This document shows positions 25,511 to 34,451 of a stretch of 64,000 nucleotides of DNA, in pieces. The position numbers and the translations under genes were made by a program. The notes under the pieces are model-generated. The model was not told where the DNA came from, searched no databases, and was given only the letters and a program-made list of their open reading frames with translations. The stretch covers positions 2,232,001-2,296,000 of the forward strand of contig NZ_CP029488.1 in NCBI RefSeq assembly GCF_003177035.1, given 5' to 3'. The stretch comes from Salinisphaera sp. LB1 (GTDB taxonomy: Bacteria; Pseudomonadota; Gammaproteobacteria; Nevskiales; Salinisphaeraceae). How positions within the stretch are numbered: the first letter of the stretch is position 1; each line of letters begins with the position of its first letter.

Positions 25511-26545
25511 ATGGCCGAACACGCCCGTTCCGATCTCGCCGACCGGCTTTTCCAGGCCCACGTCGCCCATGAACTATCGGCCTGGCGCGGGGAGCGCGGT
25601 CGGCAGCGCCTGGCCGGTCTGGTCGACACGTTCTGGGACTGGGCCGAGCGCACCACGCTCACCGAACTGGTCGATTGCGACACCATGGGCGGTGCCGCCG
25701 AGCGCCTGGTACTGGATCTCGACCTGCCGGATCAGCTGGGGGGCGTCATCGGGGGTATTGCCGATGACCTGGTACGACTGGACGTCAATCGCGACACGCG
25801 TGTGCGCGATGTGATCGATCAATCGCTGTTTGACGAGGGCGTGACCCTGGCGGTGGAGCTCGAAACCCTGCGGGCGCGGCTCGTACAGCGGCTGTTGAAA
25901 AGCCCGGTATACACTGCGCTGGCGTCCGACATTCTGTATCAGGGCATCAAGGACTATATTTTTTCCGATTCCGGGGCGATCCGTTCGATTCCGGGCGTAT
26001 CACGGCTGGTCAAGGGCTCTTCGAGCGCGGTCAGCCGGCGCATGCCGGGACTGGAGGCACAGGTCGAAAGCCGGGTGAAGGCCTATATCGAGGCCAATAC
26101 CGCGCGCACGCTCGCACGTACCGAGACCTACCTGCTGGAATCGCTGGATGGCGATCGTCTGCGGGCGCTGGCCGATGAAATATGGCGGGCGGCGGCCGAC
26201 AAGCCATTGTCGATCGCCGACGCCATCGATTCGGACGAACTGCAACGGCTGGTCGACTACGGCCTGCAGGTCTGGCGCTCGCTGCGCGAGACCGAATACC
26301 TCGGCGTGATGATCGACCAGGGCGTGCAGATGTTTTTCGCACGCCACGGTGACGACACGCTCGCCGAGCTGATGCGTCATGTCGGTCTCGAGCGCGAGGT
26401 GCTGGCCGGCGAGGTGGCCGCACTGGCACCGGATATCATCGACGGTCTGGCTGAAACCGGTCTGCTCGAGACCTGGGTGCGCGCCCAGCTCGCCGATTTC
26501 TATGACTCGGACGCCTTCGCCGCCGTCATGCGCGGCGACGACTGA
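25511..26545 (+). CDS. Uncharacterised soluble helical protein
   Basis: 344 residues, acidic, no signal peptide, no clear membrane helix. It is almost entirely predicted alpha helix with repeated L..L..L..R spacing. A mildly hydrophobic stretch Y-T-A-L-A-S-D-I-L-Y-Q-G-I is followed by DYIFSDSGAIRSIPGVSRLV and a basic, serine-rich part (about residues 135-180), possibly peripheral membrane contact. Not recognised. It converges with speE, with only six bases between the two stops. Confidence 0.7.
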   Translation: MAEHARSDLADRLFQAHVAHELSAWRGERGRQRLAGLVDTFWDWAERTTLTELVDCDTMGGAAERLVLDLDLPDQLGGVIGGIADDLVRLDVNRDTRVRDVIDQSLFDEGVTLAVELETLRARLVQRLLKSPVYTALASDILYQGIKDYIFSDSGAIRSIPGVSRLVKGSSSAVSRRMPGLEAQVESRVKAYIEANTARTLARTETYLLESLDGDRLRALADEIWRAAADKPLSIADAIDSDELQRLVDYGLQVWRSLRETEYLGVMIDQGVQMFFARHGDDTLAELMRHVGLEREVLAGEVAALAPDIIDGLAETGLLETWVRAQLADFYDSDAFAAVMRGDD

Positions 26546-26551
26546 TCCGGA

Positions 26552-27403
26552 TCAATCGTCGCCGGCCAGCACCCGCTGTATGAAGGCGGGCTGGGCGAAG
26601 GCGGCGTGGTGCATCGCCAGCGTGTAGTACGCCGTGTCAAAGGCCGGCTCGGCCGTGGGCGCGGCCAGTGCCAGGTCGTCGCGGGCGGCGAGCGTGGCCG
26701 ACCACCAGCCGGTGGGGTAGCTCGGCTGCGGAAAACTCAGCAGGTGTGTGGCCGCGAAGCCGGCGCGGCGCAGGCCGCCGTGCATGTCGCGGATCAACTC
26801 GGCGTGCGCCAGCGGCGACTCGCTCTGCTGAACCAGCAGGCCGTGCGGGGCGAGCACGCGATGGCATTGCTGGTAGAAGGCCTGGTTGAACAGGCCCTCG
26901 GCCGGGCCGATGGGGTCGGTACTGTCGATGATGATCAGATCCACCGATGCATCGCCGGCGGCTGCCATCCAGGCCACGCCGTCCTCGAAGGCGAGCGTCG
27001 CTCTCGGGTCGTCGTTCGATTCGACCAGTGCGGGGAAGTACTGCTCGGCCACGCGGGTGACCCGCTCGTCGATATCGATCTGCGTGACCGATTCGACGCT
27101 GTCGTGCTTGAGCACTTCGCGCAACGTGCCGCAGTCGCCGCCGCCGATGATCACCACGCGCCGGGCATTGCCGTGGGCGAAGATCGCCGGGTGCGTGATC
27201 ATTTCGTGATAGACGAAATTGTCGCGGTCGGTGAGCATCACCAGACCGTCGATCGTCAGCAGCCGGCCGAAGGTCTCCGTCTCGTAGACCGCGATGGTCT
27301 GGTAGTCCGAGGTTTCTTCATGCAGTTTGTTTCGAATTTTCAACGAAAACCCGACGCCGAGTTCGTCGCTGGCCTCGGTGAACCACGATTCGTCCGCTAC
27401 CAT
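26552..27403 (-). CDS. speE: Spermidine synthase (polyamine aminopropyltransferase)
   Basis: 283 residues. W-F-T-E near the N-terminus, Y-Q-T-I-A-V-Y-E-T-E-T-F-G-R, LDG-like I-D-G-L-V-M-L-T, R-D-N-F-V-Y-H-E-M-I-T-H-P, IIGGGDCGTLREVLKH and IIIDSTDPIGPAEGLF are the SpeE motifs for decarboxylated SAM and putrescine binding. It transfers an aminopropyl group to putrescine. The start at 27403 has AAGGAG upstream; the very long open frame beyond it is antisense to speA. Divergent from speA with a 63-base gap, so arginine-to-spermidine synthesis is grouped here, although agmatinase or agmatine deiminase is not in the window. Confidence 0.95.
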   Translation of the reverse strand: MVADESWFTEASDELGVGFSLKIRNKLHEETSDYQTIAVYETETFGRLLTIDGLVMLTDRDNFVYHEMITHPAIFAHGNARRVVIIGGGDCGTLREVLKHDSVESVTQIDIDERVTRVAEQYFPALVESNDDPRATLAFEDGVAWMAAAGDASVDLIIIDSTDPIGPAEGLFNQAFYQQCHRVLAPHGLLVQQSESPLAHAELIRDMHGGLRRAGFAATHLLSFPQPSYPTGWWSATLAARDDLALAAPTAEPAFDTAYYTLAMHHAAFAQPAFIQRVLAGDD

Positions 27404-27466
27404 GGCGCGGTATGCTCCTTCGCCGCCGTCGGCGGCTCGATTCCACTGGATGAGTTCGCAGTATAG

Positions 27467-29326
27467 ATGATGTCCGTATCCGCCCGAGAAGCCGCCGCCG
27501 AAGCCCGTGACTGGACGCTCGACGATGCGCGCCGCCTGTATCGTGTCGCCACCTGGGGCGATGGTTATTTCGGCATCAACGAGGCCGGGCATGCCGAAGT
27601 CCGGCCGGCCGCCGACATGCCCGGGGTCGATCTCGATGCCCTGGCGGACGAGATCCGGGACGCCGGCCTGCGCCTGCCGGTGCTGGTGCGCTTTACCGAT
27701 ATCCTGGGCGACCGGCTCAACCGGTTGGCCGATGCCTTCGACGCCGCTCGCGCGGCGCATGACTATGCCGGGCGGTATACCGTGGTGTATCCGGTCAAGG
27801 TCAACCAGCAGCGGTCGGTGGTCGAGCATCTGGTGACGGCCGGCGGCGACCGCGCCGGGCTCGAAGCCGGCAGCAAGCCCGAGTTGATGGCCGTGCTCGC
27901 GCTGGCCCGCCCCGGTTCGACCATCGTATGCAATGGCTACAAGGATCGTTCCTTCCTGCGCCTGGCGCTGGCCGGGCAGCAGCTGGGCCACCGCGTTTAC
28001 ATCGTGGTCGAGAAACCCTCGGAACTGGCGCCGATCGCCGAGCTGGCCGATGCGCTCGGCCTGCGGCCGCGGCTGGGCCTGCGGGTTCGCCTGGCCAGCG
28101 TCGCGGCGGGCCACTGGCAGAACACCGGCGGCGAGAAATCCAAGTTCGGCCTGACCGCCGATCAGGTGGTCGCGGCCGTGGCCCGGATGCGCGAACTGGG
28201 CATTCTCGACTGTGTATCCATGCTGCATGTGCATGTCGGTTCGCAGGTCGCCGATCATGCCGCGCTCGCCCGGGCCATGGACGAGACCGCGCATCTGTAC
28301 CGCAGCCTGCGCGCCCTGGGCGCGCCGGTCGATACGGTCGACGTCGGCGGCGGGCTGGCGGTGGACTACGAAGGCCGCGGGGCGCGTTCGTTCTGTTCGA
28401 TGAACTACGGCGTGCCCGACTACGCCGAAGTCGTGGTCGGCGCGTTGGCCCGTGTGGCCGAGCGATTCGACCTGCCGGCGCCGAACATCATCAGCGAATC
28501 GGGCCGCGCGCTCACCGCCCATCATGCGGTACTGCTGACCCAGGTCATCGACAGCGAAACCAGCGTGAACGTGGCGCCGGCGGCGCTCGACGACACCCTG
28601 TCGGCCTCGGCCCAGCTCGATCGGGTGGCGGCGCATCTGGCCGACGTGCAGGCGCGCTTTGTCGCCGGTGAACTCGGGCTGGCCGAGCGCGCCGAGGCCG
28701 AGCGCGAGGCGGCGGCGGTGTATCGTGCGCTCGCCGCGCGGGTCCCCGAAGACGCCGACGATCGCGCGGCGGTCACCGCGGCGCGCGAAAAACTCGCGAC
28801 CAAGTATTTCGTGAATTTCTCGGTGTTCCAGTCGGTGCCCGATGTCTGGGCACTGGATCAGATTTTCCCCGTAATGCCGCTGGCCCGGCTCGACGAAGCG
28901 CCGGACCAGAACGCGCGGCTGTGCGATCTGACCTGCGACTCGGACGGCCGGCTCGACCGCTATGTCGACGACAACGGGCTCGACACCACGCTGCCGCTGC
29001 ATGCGCTGCGCGACGACGAGGTCTATCGGATCGGTATCTTCATGGTCGGGGCCTACCAGGAGAACCTGGGCGACATGCACAATCTGTTCGGCGACACTGA
29101 CGTCGTCGATGTGGAGATCCACGACGGGAACTGGCAACTGGGCGACGCCCAGCACGGCGATCGCACCGACGAATTGTTGACCTACGTGCACTTCGAGCCC
29201 GAGGCGTTGCGCCGGGCCTATCGCCGCAAGCTGACGGCGGCCGGGCTGGCGCCGCGCCAGCGCGCCGAATGCGAGGCGCTGCTGGAGGCGGGGCTGGCCG
29301 GTTATACCTATCTTCTCGAGTCGTGA
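27467..29326 (+). CDS. speA: Biosynthetic arginine decarboxylase
   Basis: 619 residues, close to the usual 630-660. PLP-dependent fold III: YPVKVNQQRSVVEHLV holds the Schiff-base lysine (about residue 109), then GLEAGSKPELMAVLAL, H-V-H-V-G-S-Q-V, VDVGGGLAVDYEG, and C-D-L-T-C-D-S-D-G near the C-terminus. It converts arginine to agmatine. Two adjacent ATG codons (27467 and 27470) could start it. Divergent from speE. The small size of the shared intergenic region suggests that the two promoters overlap. Confidence 0.96.
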   Translation: MMSVSAREAAAEARDWTLDDARRLYRVATWGDGYFGINEAGHAEVRPAADMPGVDLDALADEIRDAGLRLPVLVRFTDILGDRLNRLADAFDAARAAHDYAGRYTVVYPVKVNQQRSVVEHLVTAGGDRAGLEAGSKPELMAVLALARPGSTIVCNGYKDRSFLRLALAGQQLGHRVYIVVEKPSELAPIAELADALGLRPRLGLRVRLASVAAGHWQNTGGEKSKFGLTADQVVAAVARMRELGILDCVSMLHVHVGSQVADHAALARAMDETAHLYRSLRALGAPVDTVDVGGGLAVDYEGRGARSFCSMNYGVPDYAEVVVGALARVAERFDLPAPNIISESGRALTAHHAVLLTQVIDSETSVNVAPAALDDTLSASAQLDRVAAHLADVQARFVAGELGLAERAEAEREAAAVYRALAARVPEDADDRAAVTAAREKLATKYFVNFSVFQSVPDVWALDQIFPVMPLARLDEAPDQNARLCDLTCDSDGRLDRYVDDNGLDTTLPLHALRDDEVYRIGIFMVGAYQENLGDMHNLFGDTDVVDVEIHDGNWQLGDAQHGDRTDELLTYVHFEPEALRRAYRRKLTAAGLAPRQRAECEALLEAGLAGYTYLLES

Positions 29327-29405
29327 CCGGCCGTATGGAACGGCCCGGGTGCCCGTCACTGCCGGCCTGTCTCGATGTGACCTTGTCCGGAAAAGGCGGC
29401 GGACC

Positions 29406-29430
29406 GCCCACGGCCCGACCGGCCGTGGGC
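29406..29430. terminator. Perfect 10-bp stem-loop between speA and apaH
   Basis: GCCCACGGCC (29406-29415) pairs with GGCCGTGGGC (29421-29430) with a five-base loop. No U-tract on either strand. It lies between convergent genes and may stop transcription or stabilise 3' ends. Confidence 0.5.
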
Positions 29431-29471
29431 GAGCGCGGGCCCGCCCATGGCCGATCGTGGGGCGAACGGTT

Positions 29472-30296
29472 TCAGTCCCGGGCGGCGACCTGAATCAATT
29501 CCGGGGTCGGGCGTGTCAGGTCGAGCGCGCTCAGCGTGCCGCCCCAGGCCGCGCCGGTATCGATGCCCCAGACGTTGTATTCCGGCCATGCGACGCGCTC
29601 AAGGGCAGACCAGTGACCAAACACGATGCGCTGGCCCGCGCTGACTCGCCCGGGGACTGCGAACCACGGTGTCAGTTCCGGCGGCGCGCCGGCCAGGGTC
29701 TTCTTGTAGTCCATGTCGAGGCGCCGGTTCGGCCCCACGAAGCGTAGACGCGTGAGCGCGTTGGCGATGAAGCGCAGCCGTGGTACGCCGCGCAGGCCGG
29801 AATGCCAGCGCTCCGGCGTATTGCCGAAAAGCTGGCCGAGAAACGCCGCATGGTCGGGCGCGCGCAAAGCGGCCTCCAACTCGCGCGCGCGTGCCAGTCC
29901 CTCGGCAACGGGCCAGCCCGGCGGCAGCCCGGCATGCACCATGGTCCAGCCGAGATCGGCATCGTGGTGCATCAGCGGGCGGTGGCGGAGCCAGTCGAGC
30001 AGCGGTTGGCGGTCGGCAGCCGCAAGCAGCGGTTTCAGGCTGTCCGGCGCACGCTGCGCGGCGTCCGCGCGCACGGCCAGGCTCAACAGGCTGAGATCGT
30101 GGTTTCCGAGTACCGTGATGGCGGTATCGCCAAGCGCTTTGACGCGCCGGATCACGCCGGCCGAATCGGGGCCGCGGTTAACCAGGTCGCCGACGAACCA
30201 CAGGCGCTCGATCGGGCCGCGCGCGGCCAGTCGGTCCAGCAGCTTGTCGAGAAGGTCCGCGGCGCCATGAATATCGCCAATGGCGTAGATGCTCAC
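29472..30296 (-). CDS. apaH: Symmetrical bis(5'-nucleosyl)-tetraphosphatase
   Basis: 274 residues. Metallophosphatase motifs in order: I-G-D-I-H-G at residues 7-12, W-F-V-G-D-L-V-N-R-G-P at about 33-43, V-L-G-N-H-D at about 62-67, V-H-A-G-L-P-P at about 120, and FGHWSALERVAWPEYNVWGI with D-T-G near 225-250. ApaH cleaves Ap4A and also removes Np4 caps from RNA. Start is a GTG at 30296. In many gammaproteobacteria apaH follows rsmA and apaG; here rsmA is about 3.4 kb away and apaG is not seen. Confidence 0.95.
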   Translation of the reverse strand: MSIYAIGDIHGAADLLDKLLDRLAARGPIERLWFVGDLVNRGPDSAGVIRRVKALGDTAITVLGNHDLSLLSLAVRADAAQRAPDSLKPLLAAADRQPLLDWLRHRPLMHHDADLGWTMVHAGLPPGWPVAEGLARARELEAALRAPDHAAFLGQLFGNTPERWHSGLRGVPRLRFIANALTRLRFVGPNRRLDMDYKKTLAGAPPELTPWFAVPGRVSAGQRIVFGHWSALERVAWPEYNVWGIDTGAAWGGTLSALDLTRPTPELIQVAARD

Positions 30297-30323
30297 GAGG
30301 TCCGGGGTCGCGAAATGGTCGGC

Positions 30324-31847
30324 TCAGTCTGCCGATCGCGCGGGCGCTGTGCCACCGCGGGCGGCGAAAATCAGCGCGCCGGGGTCTGCGTGCACGACCT
30401 GCCAGCGCTTGTCATGGCGCAGCGTATCGACGAGCGGAGCGCCGCGGGGGAGCAGGACCACGCGAATGCCCCAGTGACGGAACAGCGCGCGCCAGTGTTC
30501 GCGGTATTGATAGGCGCGGAACCAATGCAGCACGAATGCCTCCGGATACATGTCGAAACGCGTATCGATGAAAACGCGGCGGCCGGGGGTATAGAAGCGC
30601 GCGCAGCTGCCGGCGATTTCGCTCGAGAACCAGTGGGTGTTCGCCGGGTAGTGCTGATCCAGATAACGCAGGGAGGCTTGCAGTGGCGCGCAACCGGCCA
30701 GATGAGCCGGGCCCGCAGTGGCGGGCGCACCAAGGGTGATCACCGCCGCGCCCAGAAGCGGCAGTCCGGCCACCGTCGCGCGTCGTGCGAGCGGTGTACC
30801 CAGCGGCGCCAGCGCCGCACGCAGCCGGCTCGGCGACAGCCGGGCCCCGGCGTGGGCGAACAGTCGCGGCGCAATCAGGACATAGAACAGGCCGGCCCAG
30901 ACCACGAAACGCATTGCGGTGCATGCGAGTGCGGTGAATACGGCCACGTGCATGACCTCGGCCGCACTCAGCACACGGCGAAACACGAGTGTGAGAGCCG
31001 CGAACGCCAGTACGAGCGCTGCGCCCGCCTGCATGTAGACATTGTCCAGGCGTGGCGGCATGAGTTCGTGGATGTGTGCGTTCATCCGGGTTTCGAGCGA
31101 CAGATTCACGATATAGCCGTACAGCGTCCAGCCGTAGGGATTCAGTCCGCTGGCCAGGACGGCCACGATAAACAGCAGGGCGTAGCTCGGCGGCGAGGCC
31201 GTGGCCGCAATCGGGTCGCGGGCCCGGGTCCATAGATCACCGGCGGCGAACAAAGTGATCGAGAGCAGGCCGAGGGTGAATCCCAGATGCATATTCGACC
31301 ACAGCGCATAGATCGCCGCGATCCACGCCGACGTCGCCAGTCTGTGCGCGTCGCCGGCGCGCAGGCGCTGGATCACGAGATATTGCGCCAGCAGAGCAAG
31401 GTTGCTGGCGAGCATCGGTCGCAGCCCCAGATTCGTACTGACCGGCAGCAGGACCAGTGCACCGATCAGCATTGGCCAGAATGGATGGAGACCATGGCGG
31501 CGCAGCGCGCAGGCCGGGATGAGCGCATAGGTCGCCAGGCCCAGCAGGCCGACGGCGAACACGCTGCCGGTTATCCCCAATACGCTGTACATGGGGGCGG
31601 CGATGGCCTCGAACAGCCATTGATAGAGCACCCAGTGGCGATCCGGGAAAGTCCAGGAAAACAGATCGTGATGCGGCAGGCCGTTCGCCCAGATCGCCTG
31701 TCCGGCACGAAAAAGCCAGCCCCAGTCGGCCGTGATCGCGCCGAGCTGCATGTGGCGCGCGAACAGCCAGACAGCGATGACGAACACGACGGTGCCCGGA
31801 ACAGCGGTGGCGAGCGCTGGGGCGAGGCGCCGGATCGCGGGTCTCAC
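30324..31847 (-). CDS. Polytopic membrane protein, possibly GT-C-type
   Basis: 507 residues with about eleven predicted membrane helices and a C-terminal periplasmic-type domain of about 110 residues. After the first helix it has D-W-G-W-L-F-R-A-G-Q-A-I, H-D-L-F-S-W-T-F-P and HWVLYQWLFE, a loop arrangement often seen in uncharacterised GT-C-like or lipid-linked sugar proteins. The C-terminal part has Y-T-P-G-R-R-V-F-I-D-T-R-F-D-M-Y-P-E. No proven catalytic motif. It ends 27 bases before the apaH start, on the same strand, so read-through is likely. Confidence 0.65.
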   Translation of the reverse strand: MRPAIRRLAPALATAVPGTVVFVIAVWLFARHMQLGAITADWGWLFRAGQAIWANGLPHHDLFSWTFPDRHWVLYQWLFEAIAAPMYSVLGITGSVFAVGLLGLATYALIPACALRRHGLHPFWPMLIGALVLLPVSTNLGLRPMLASNLALLAQYLVIQRLRAGDAHRLATSAWIAAIYALWSNMHLGFTLGLLSITLFAAGDLWTRARDPIAATASPPSYALLFIVAVLASGLNPYGWTLYGYIVNLSLETRMNAHIHELMPPRLDNVYMQAGAALVLAFAALTLVFRRVLSAAEVMHVAVFTALACTAMRFVVWAGLFYVLIAPRLFAHAGARLSPSRLRAALAPLGTPLARRATVAGLPLLGAAVITLGAPATAGPAHLAGCAPLQASLRYLDQHYPANTHWFSSEIAGSCARFYTPGRRVFIDTRFDMYPEAFVLHWFRAYQYREHWRALFRHWGIRVVLLPRGAPLVDTLRHDKRWQVVHADPGALIFAARGGTAPARSAD

Positions 31848-32146
31848 GGTTGCCGTAACCGCCTGCGACTGCGACTATTATTCTCAGGGGGCACAACGTG
31901 GCGAGATCGATTGCCGAAACGCGCGACCGCCGGCGCGTCGAGCGCCGGTCGAACGCGGATCGCGCCGCGTCGCAAGGGATCGATAAGCGACATGAAGGCA
32001 GACTCCGTAGCACTCGGCCGGCGTGCGTCCGCGCCTACGCCCTTAGGCGGCCCGGGACAGGGCGAAACGACACCGCGATCGAAAAGTCGTCAGTTTGCCA
32101 TATCCGCTCGCCGCTGTTTGCCATATATCGGAGGGTCTGCGTTTAG
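31848..32146. other. 299-base region without a supported gene, with a short direct repeat
   Basis: Contains the divergent start region of the polytopic membrane gene (left) and the gene at 32147 (right). Just before the latter, GTTTGCCATAT occurs twice at 32093 and 32116, exactly 23 bases apart. GGAGGG at 32130-32135 is the ribosome site. Short open frames here have no protein-like composition. Confidence 0.5.
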
Positions 32147-33625
32147 ATGAACACGGCCCGGAATACGAACAACCGTCGGTGGGGCGGGTTGATCGTGGCG
32201 GTGCTCGGTGTGATCGGTGCGATCTATCTCGGTATCGGCGCGCGCAACGCGGCACTCGACGGCGCCATCCGGCAGGCCACGACCGAACTCGCGCCGACTC
32301 TGGGTGCCCGGGCGAACGGCAGCCCCCAGGCCGTCGTTCACCGTCTGGTCACCACCGACGCCTCGGACATGGCTTTTCTCACGGTACGCGACCGCGCGCA
32401 CCGGCTCGTCGCCTCCGATGGCGCGTGGTCGCACTGGTTCGCCGGCTGGGCTTCAAGTGCAACGGTGCGGGCCTGGCGTGCCTGGATGTATCGCACGCTG
32501 TGCGCGGATACGTATCGATCGGTACTCGACGGCGCACAACTGCACGCGGGTGTGCCGTGGTGGCGTGTGGCGATCATCGCCGGGCCGCCATTCTGGGCGA
32601 CGTTGCTGCTGTCGGCCCTGGGCCTGGTGCTGTTCGAGCGCGAGCGCCGTGCCCACAGGCAGGCGCCGCCCCGCCTCGCCGCCAAGGGAGCGGCATCCGG
32701 GCGCCGCTCGCGGCCGAAGTCGGCGCAGGCATCGGCTTGGCGCGAACGGCTGCGTCGCGCGCTACCCGCGCGGCGCGGCGAGCCGCCGCGGCCAGCGACC
32801 GGGGCGAGCCCGGCGCCCGGGTTTGAGCCGATCGGTTCTCGGGGGCGGACGCCGACGCAGGCCCCGGCCCCCAAGCCGGCGCCGTCCCGGAATGACGACA
32901 AGCCCGCGCCGGAGTCGACGCCCGCGGCCGTTGACGATCCGGCGCAGGTTGTGGCGCCCGCGGCCCCGGCCGGCGCGGCGTCGGCCGAGCGTACGCCGTC
33001 GGCGCCCCGCGCATCGTCGGCATTCGGCCCGTACCTGCTTCGTTTTCAACCGGTCTGGCGCGGCGCCATGGATGGCCTGCTCGCCGGGGCGGCGGTGCGA
33101 CTCGTGCCCGCCGACAACGCCGATGCCCGGCCGCGCACGCTCGATGAGGTGATGGTCGAGGGCCCGGACGAACCCGAGGCGTGCCGGACATTCGTACAGT
33201 GGTTGATGCGGCGGCTGGTCACCCTGCAGGCGAACTGGCGCACCCTCGAATTGCCGCATGTGCCGGTGGTGCTTCTGCTTCCGGAGACACTGCTCGGGTT
33301 CGAGGGCGCCGAGCAGATCTGGGCCGAGACGCTATCGCGATACGAGCCGGCCGCGGGCGACCTGGTGTTCTGTGTCGAGCGCATGCCCGGGGCGGGCGAG
33401 ACGATGCTGCCCGTGCGCTGGGCGGTCGCCGAGCAGCGCACGCGTGACGGCCAGCTCTGGTATCGCCTGATGTCCGGCGGACACGATGAATCGTCGGCGG
33501 ACGCGGTTGCCGACGGGACGCGCTTTGTCCTGCCCGACGACGGCGCGATGGACAGCGTGCATCAACCGCTGCCGCCGCGCGCTTTCGGGCGCCTGATGAG
33601 CCGTTCGGAGTTGGCCCCGCTCTAG
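32147..33625 (+). CDS. Membrane protein with periplasmic sensor-like loop and possible degenerate EAL-like C-terminus
   Basis: 492 residues. Helix at about 13-30, periplasmic stretch to about 145, second helix at about 146-165 (AIIAGPPFWATLLLSALGLV). Residues 170-295 are Ala/Pro/Arg-rich linker. The C-terminal 200 residues (from YLLRFQPVWRGAMDGLLAGA) resemble the beginning of an EAL fold: a Q-P substrate-loop-like segment, then a TFVQWLMRRLVTLQANWRTL helix, V-P-V-V-L-L-L-P-E-T-L-L and L-V-F-C-V-E-R. The E-A-L tripeptide and later catalytic motifs are absent, so any EAL part would be inactive and perhaps a binding module. Family not firmly recognised. Confidence 0.6.
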   Translation: MNTARNTNNRRWGGLIVAVLGVIGAIYLGIGARNAALDGAIRQATTELAPTLGARANGSPQAVVHRLVTTDASDMAFLTVRDRAHRLVASDGAWSHWFAGWASSATVRAWRAWMYRTLCADTYRSVLDGAQLHAGVPWWRVAIIAGPPFWATLLLSALGLVLFERERRAHRQAPPRLAAKGAASGRRSRPKSAQASAWRERLRRALPARRGEPPRPATGASPAPGFEPIGSRGRTPTQAPAPKPAPSRNDDKPAPESTPAAVDDPAQVVAPAAPAGAASAERTPSAPRASSAFGPYLLRFQPVWRGAMDGLLAGAAVRLVPADNADARPRTLDEVMVEGPDEPEACRTFVQWLMRRLVTLQANWRTLELPHVPVVLLLPETLLGFEGAEQIWAETLSRYEPAAGDLVFCVERMPGAGETMLPVRWAVAEQRTRDGQLWYRLMSGGHDESSADAVADGTRFVLPDDGAMDSVHQPLPPRAFGRLMSRSELAPL

Positions 33626-33638
33626 GTGTTCGGCCCCG

Positions 33639-33659
33639 GCCCGCCGCGCGGGGGCGGGC
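33639..33659. terminator. GC stem-loop between convergent genes
   Basis: GCCCGCC (33639-33645) pairs with GGCGGGC (33653-33659). No U-tract. It sits between the stops of the membrane protein gene and rsmA. Confidence 0.4.
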
Positions 33660-33665
33660 TCGGCC

Positions 33666-34451
33666 TCAGCCGACGTCGGTCGCCCGGGCGGCGGCGTTGG
33701 CCAGGCGGGCGAAGTCGGCCGCCGCCAACTGTTCCGCGCGCTCGCTGGGATCGACATCGCAGGCGGCGATGGTCTCGGCGTCGAGAAACCGCTTGAGCCC
33801 ATTGCGCAGCGTCTTGCGGCGTTGTCCGAATGCCGCGGTCACGATGCGATCGAACATGCGGGTATCGTCGATGACGAAGTCCGGCGGTCGCGGGACCAGG
33901 CGAACCACCGAGGACATCACCCGGGGCGGCGGACGAAACGCGCCCGGGCCGACGTCGAACAGCAGGCTTGCCTCGGCGCGTGCCGCGATGGCCACCGAAA
34001 GACGCCCATAATCGCGGCTTCCCGGCGCCGCCACCATGCGATCCACGACTTCCTTTTGCAGCATGAAGTGCATGTCGGTGATCTTGGCGGTGCTTGTCAG
34101 TAGGGCGAACAGCAGGGGCGAGGAGATGTTGTAGGGCAGGTTGCCGACCAGCCGCAACGGTCCCGCGCGGCGCTCGGCGAGCGCACCGTAGTCGATTCCG
34201 AGCGCGTCGCCGGCGATCACTTCCAGCCCTTTGCGCTGGGCCGCGCGGTCCGCCCAACGGGCGATCAGGTCGCGATCGATCTCGATCACCGAGAGCTGAT
34301 CCAGCCGATCCAGCAACGGTTCGGTCAGCGCGCCTTCGCCGGGGCCGATCTCGACCATGCGGTCGTCGGCATTGGCGTTGACGGCGGCGAGAATGCGATC
34401 GATCACCCCGCGTTCATGCAGGAAATGCTGGCCGAAGCGTTTACGCGCCAT
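33666..34451 (-). CDS. rsmA: 16S rRNA dimethyladenosine transferase
   Basis: 261 residues. K-R-F-G-Q-H-F-L-H at the N-terminus, the SAM motif V-E-I-G-P-G-E-G-A-L-T near residue 33, D/E acidic residue in V-I-E-I-D-R-D, and the catalytic NLPYNISSPLLF near residue 106. RsmA (KsgA) dimethylates A1518 and A1519 in 16S rRNA. It is the last gene of lptD-surA-pdxA-rsmA, and its start overlaps pdxA by 11 bases. Confidence 0.96.
   Translation of the reverse strand: MARKRFGQHFLHERGVIDRILAAVNANADDRMVEIGPGEGALTEPLLDRLDQLSVIEIDRDLIARWADRAAQRKGLEVIAGDALGIDYGALAERRAGPLRLVGNLPYNISSPLLFALLTSTAKITDMHFMLQKEVVDRMVAAPGSRDYGRLSVAIAARAEASLLFDVGPGAFRPPPRVMSSVVRLVPRPPDFVIDDTRMFDRIVTAAFGQRRKTLRNGLKRFLDAETIAACDVDPSERAEQLAAADFARLANAAARATDVG

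Noticed and set aside
27404-29359. Very long open frame on the minus strand upstream of speE
   Set aside because: It is antisense to speA, which has all PLP motifs; the upstream part has no recognisable family.
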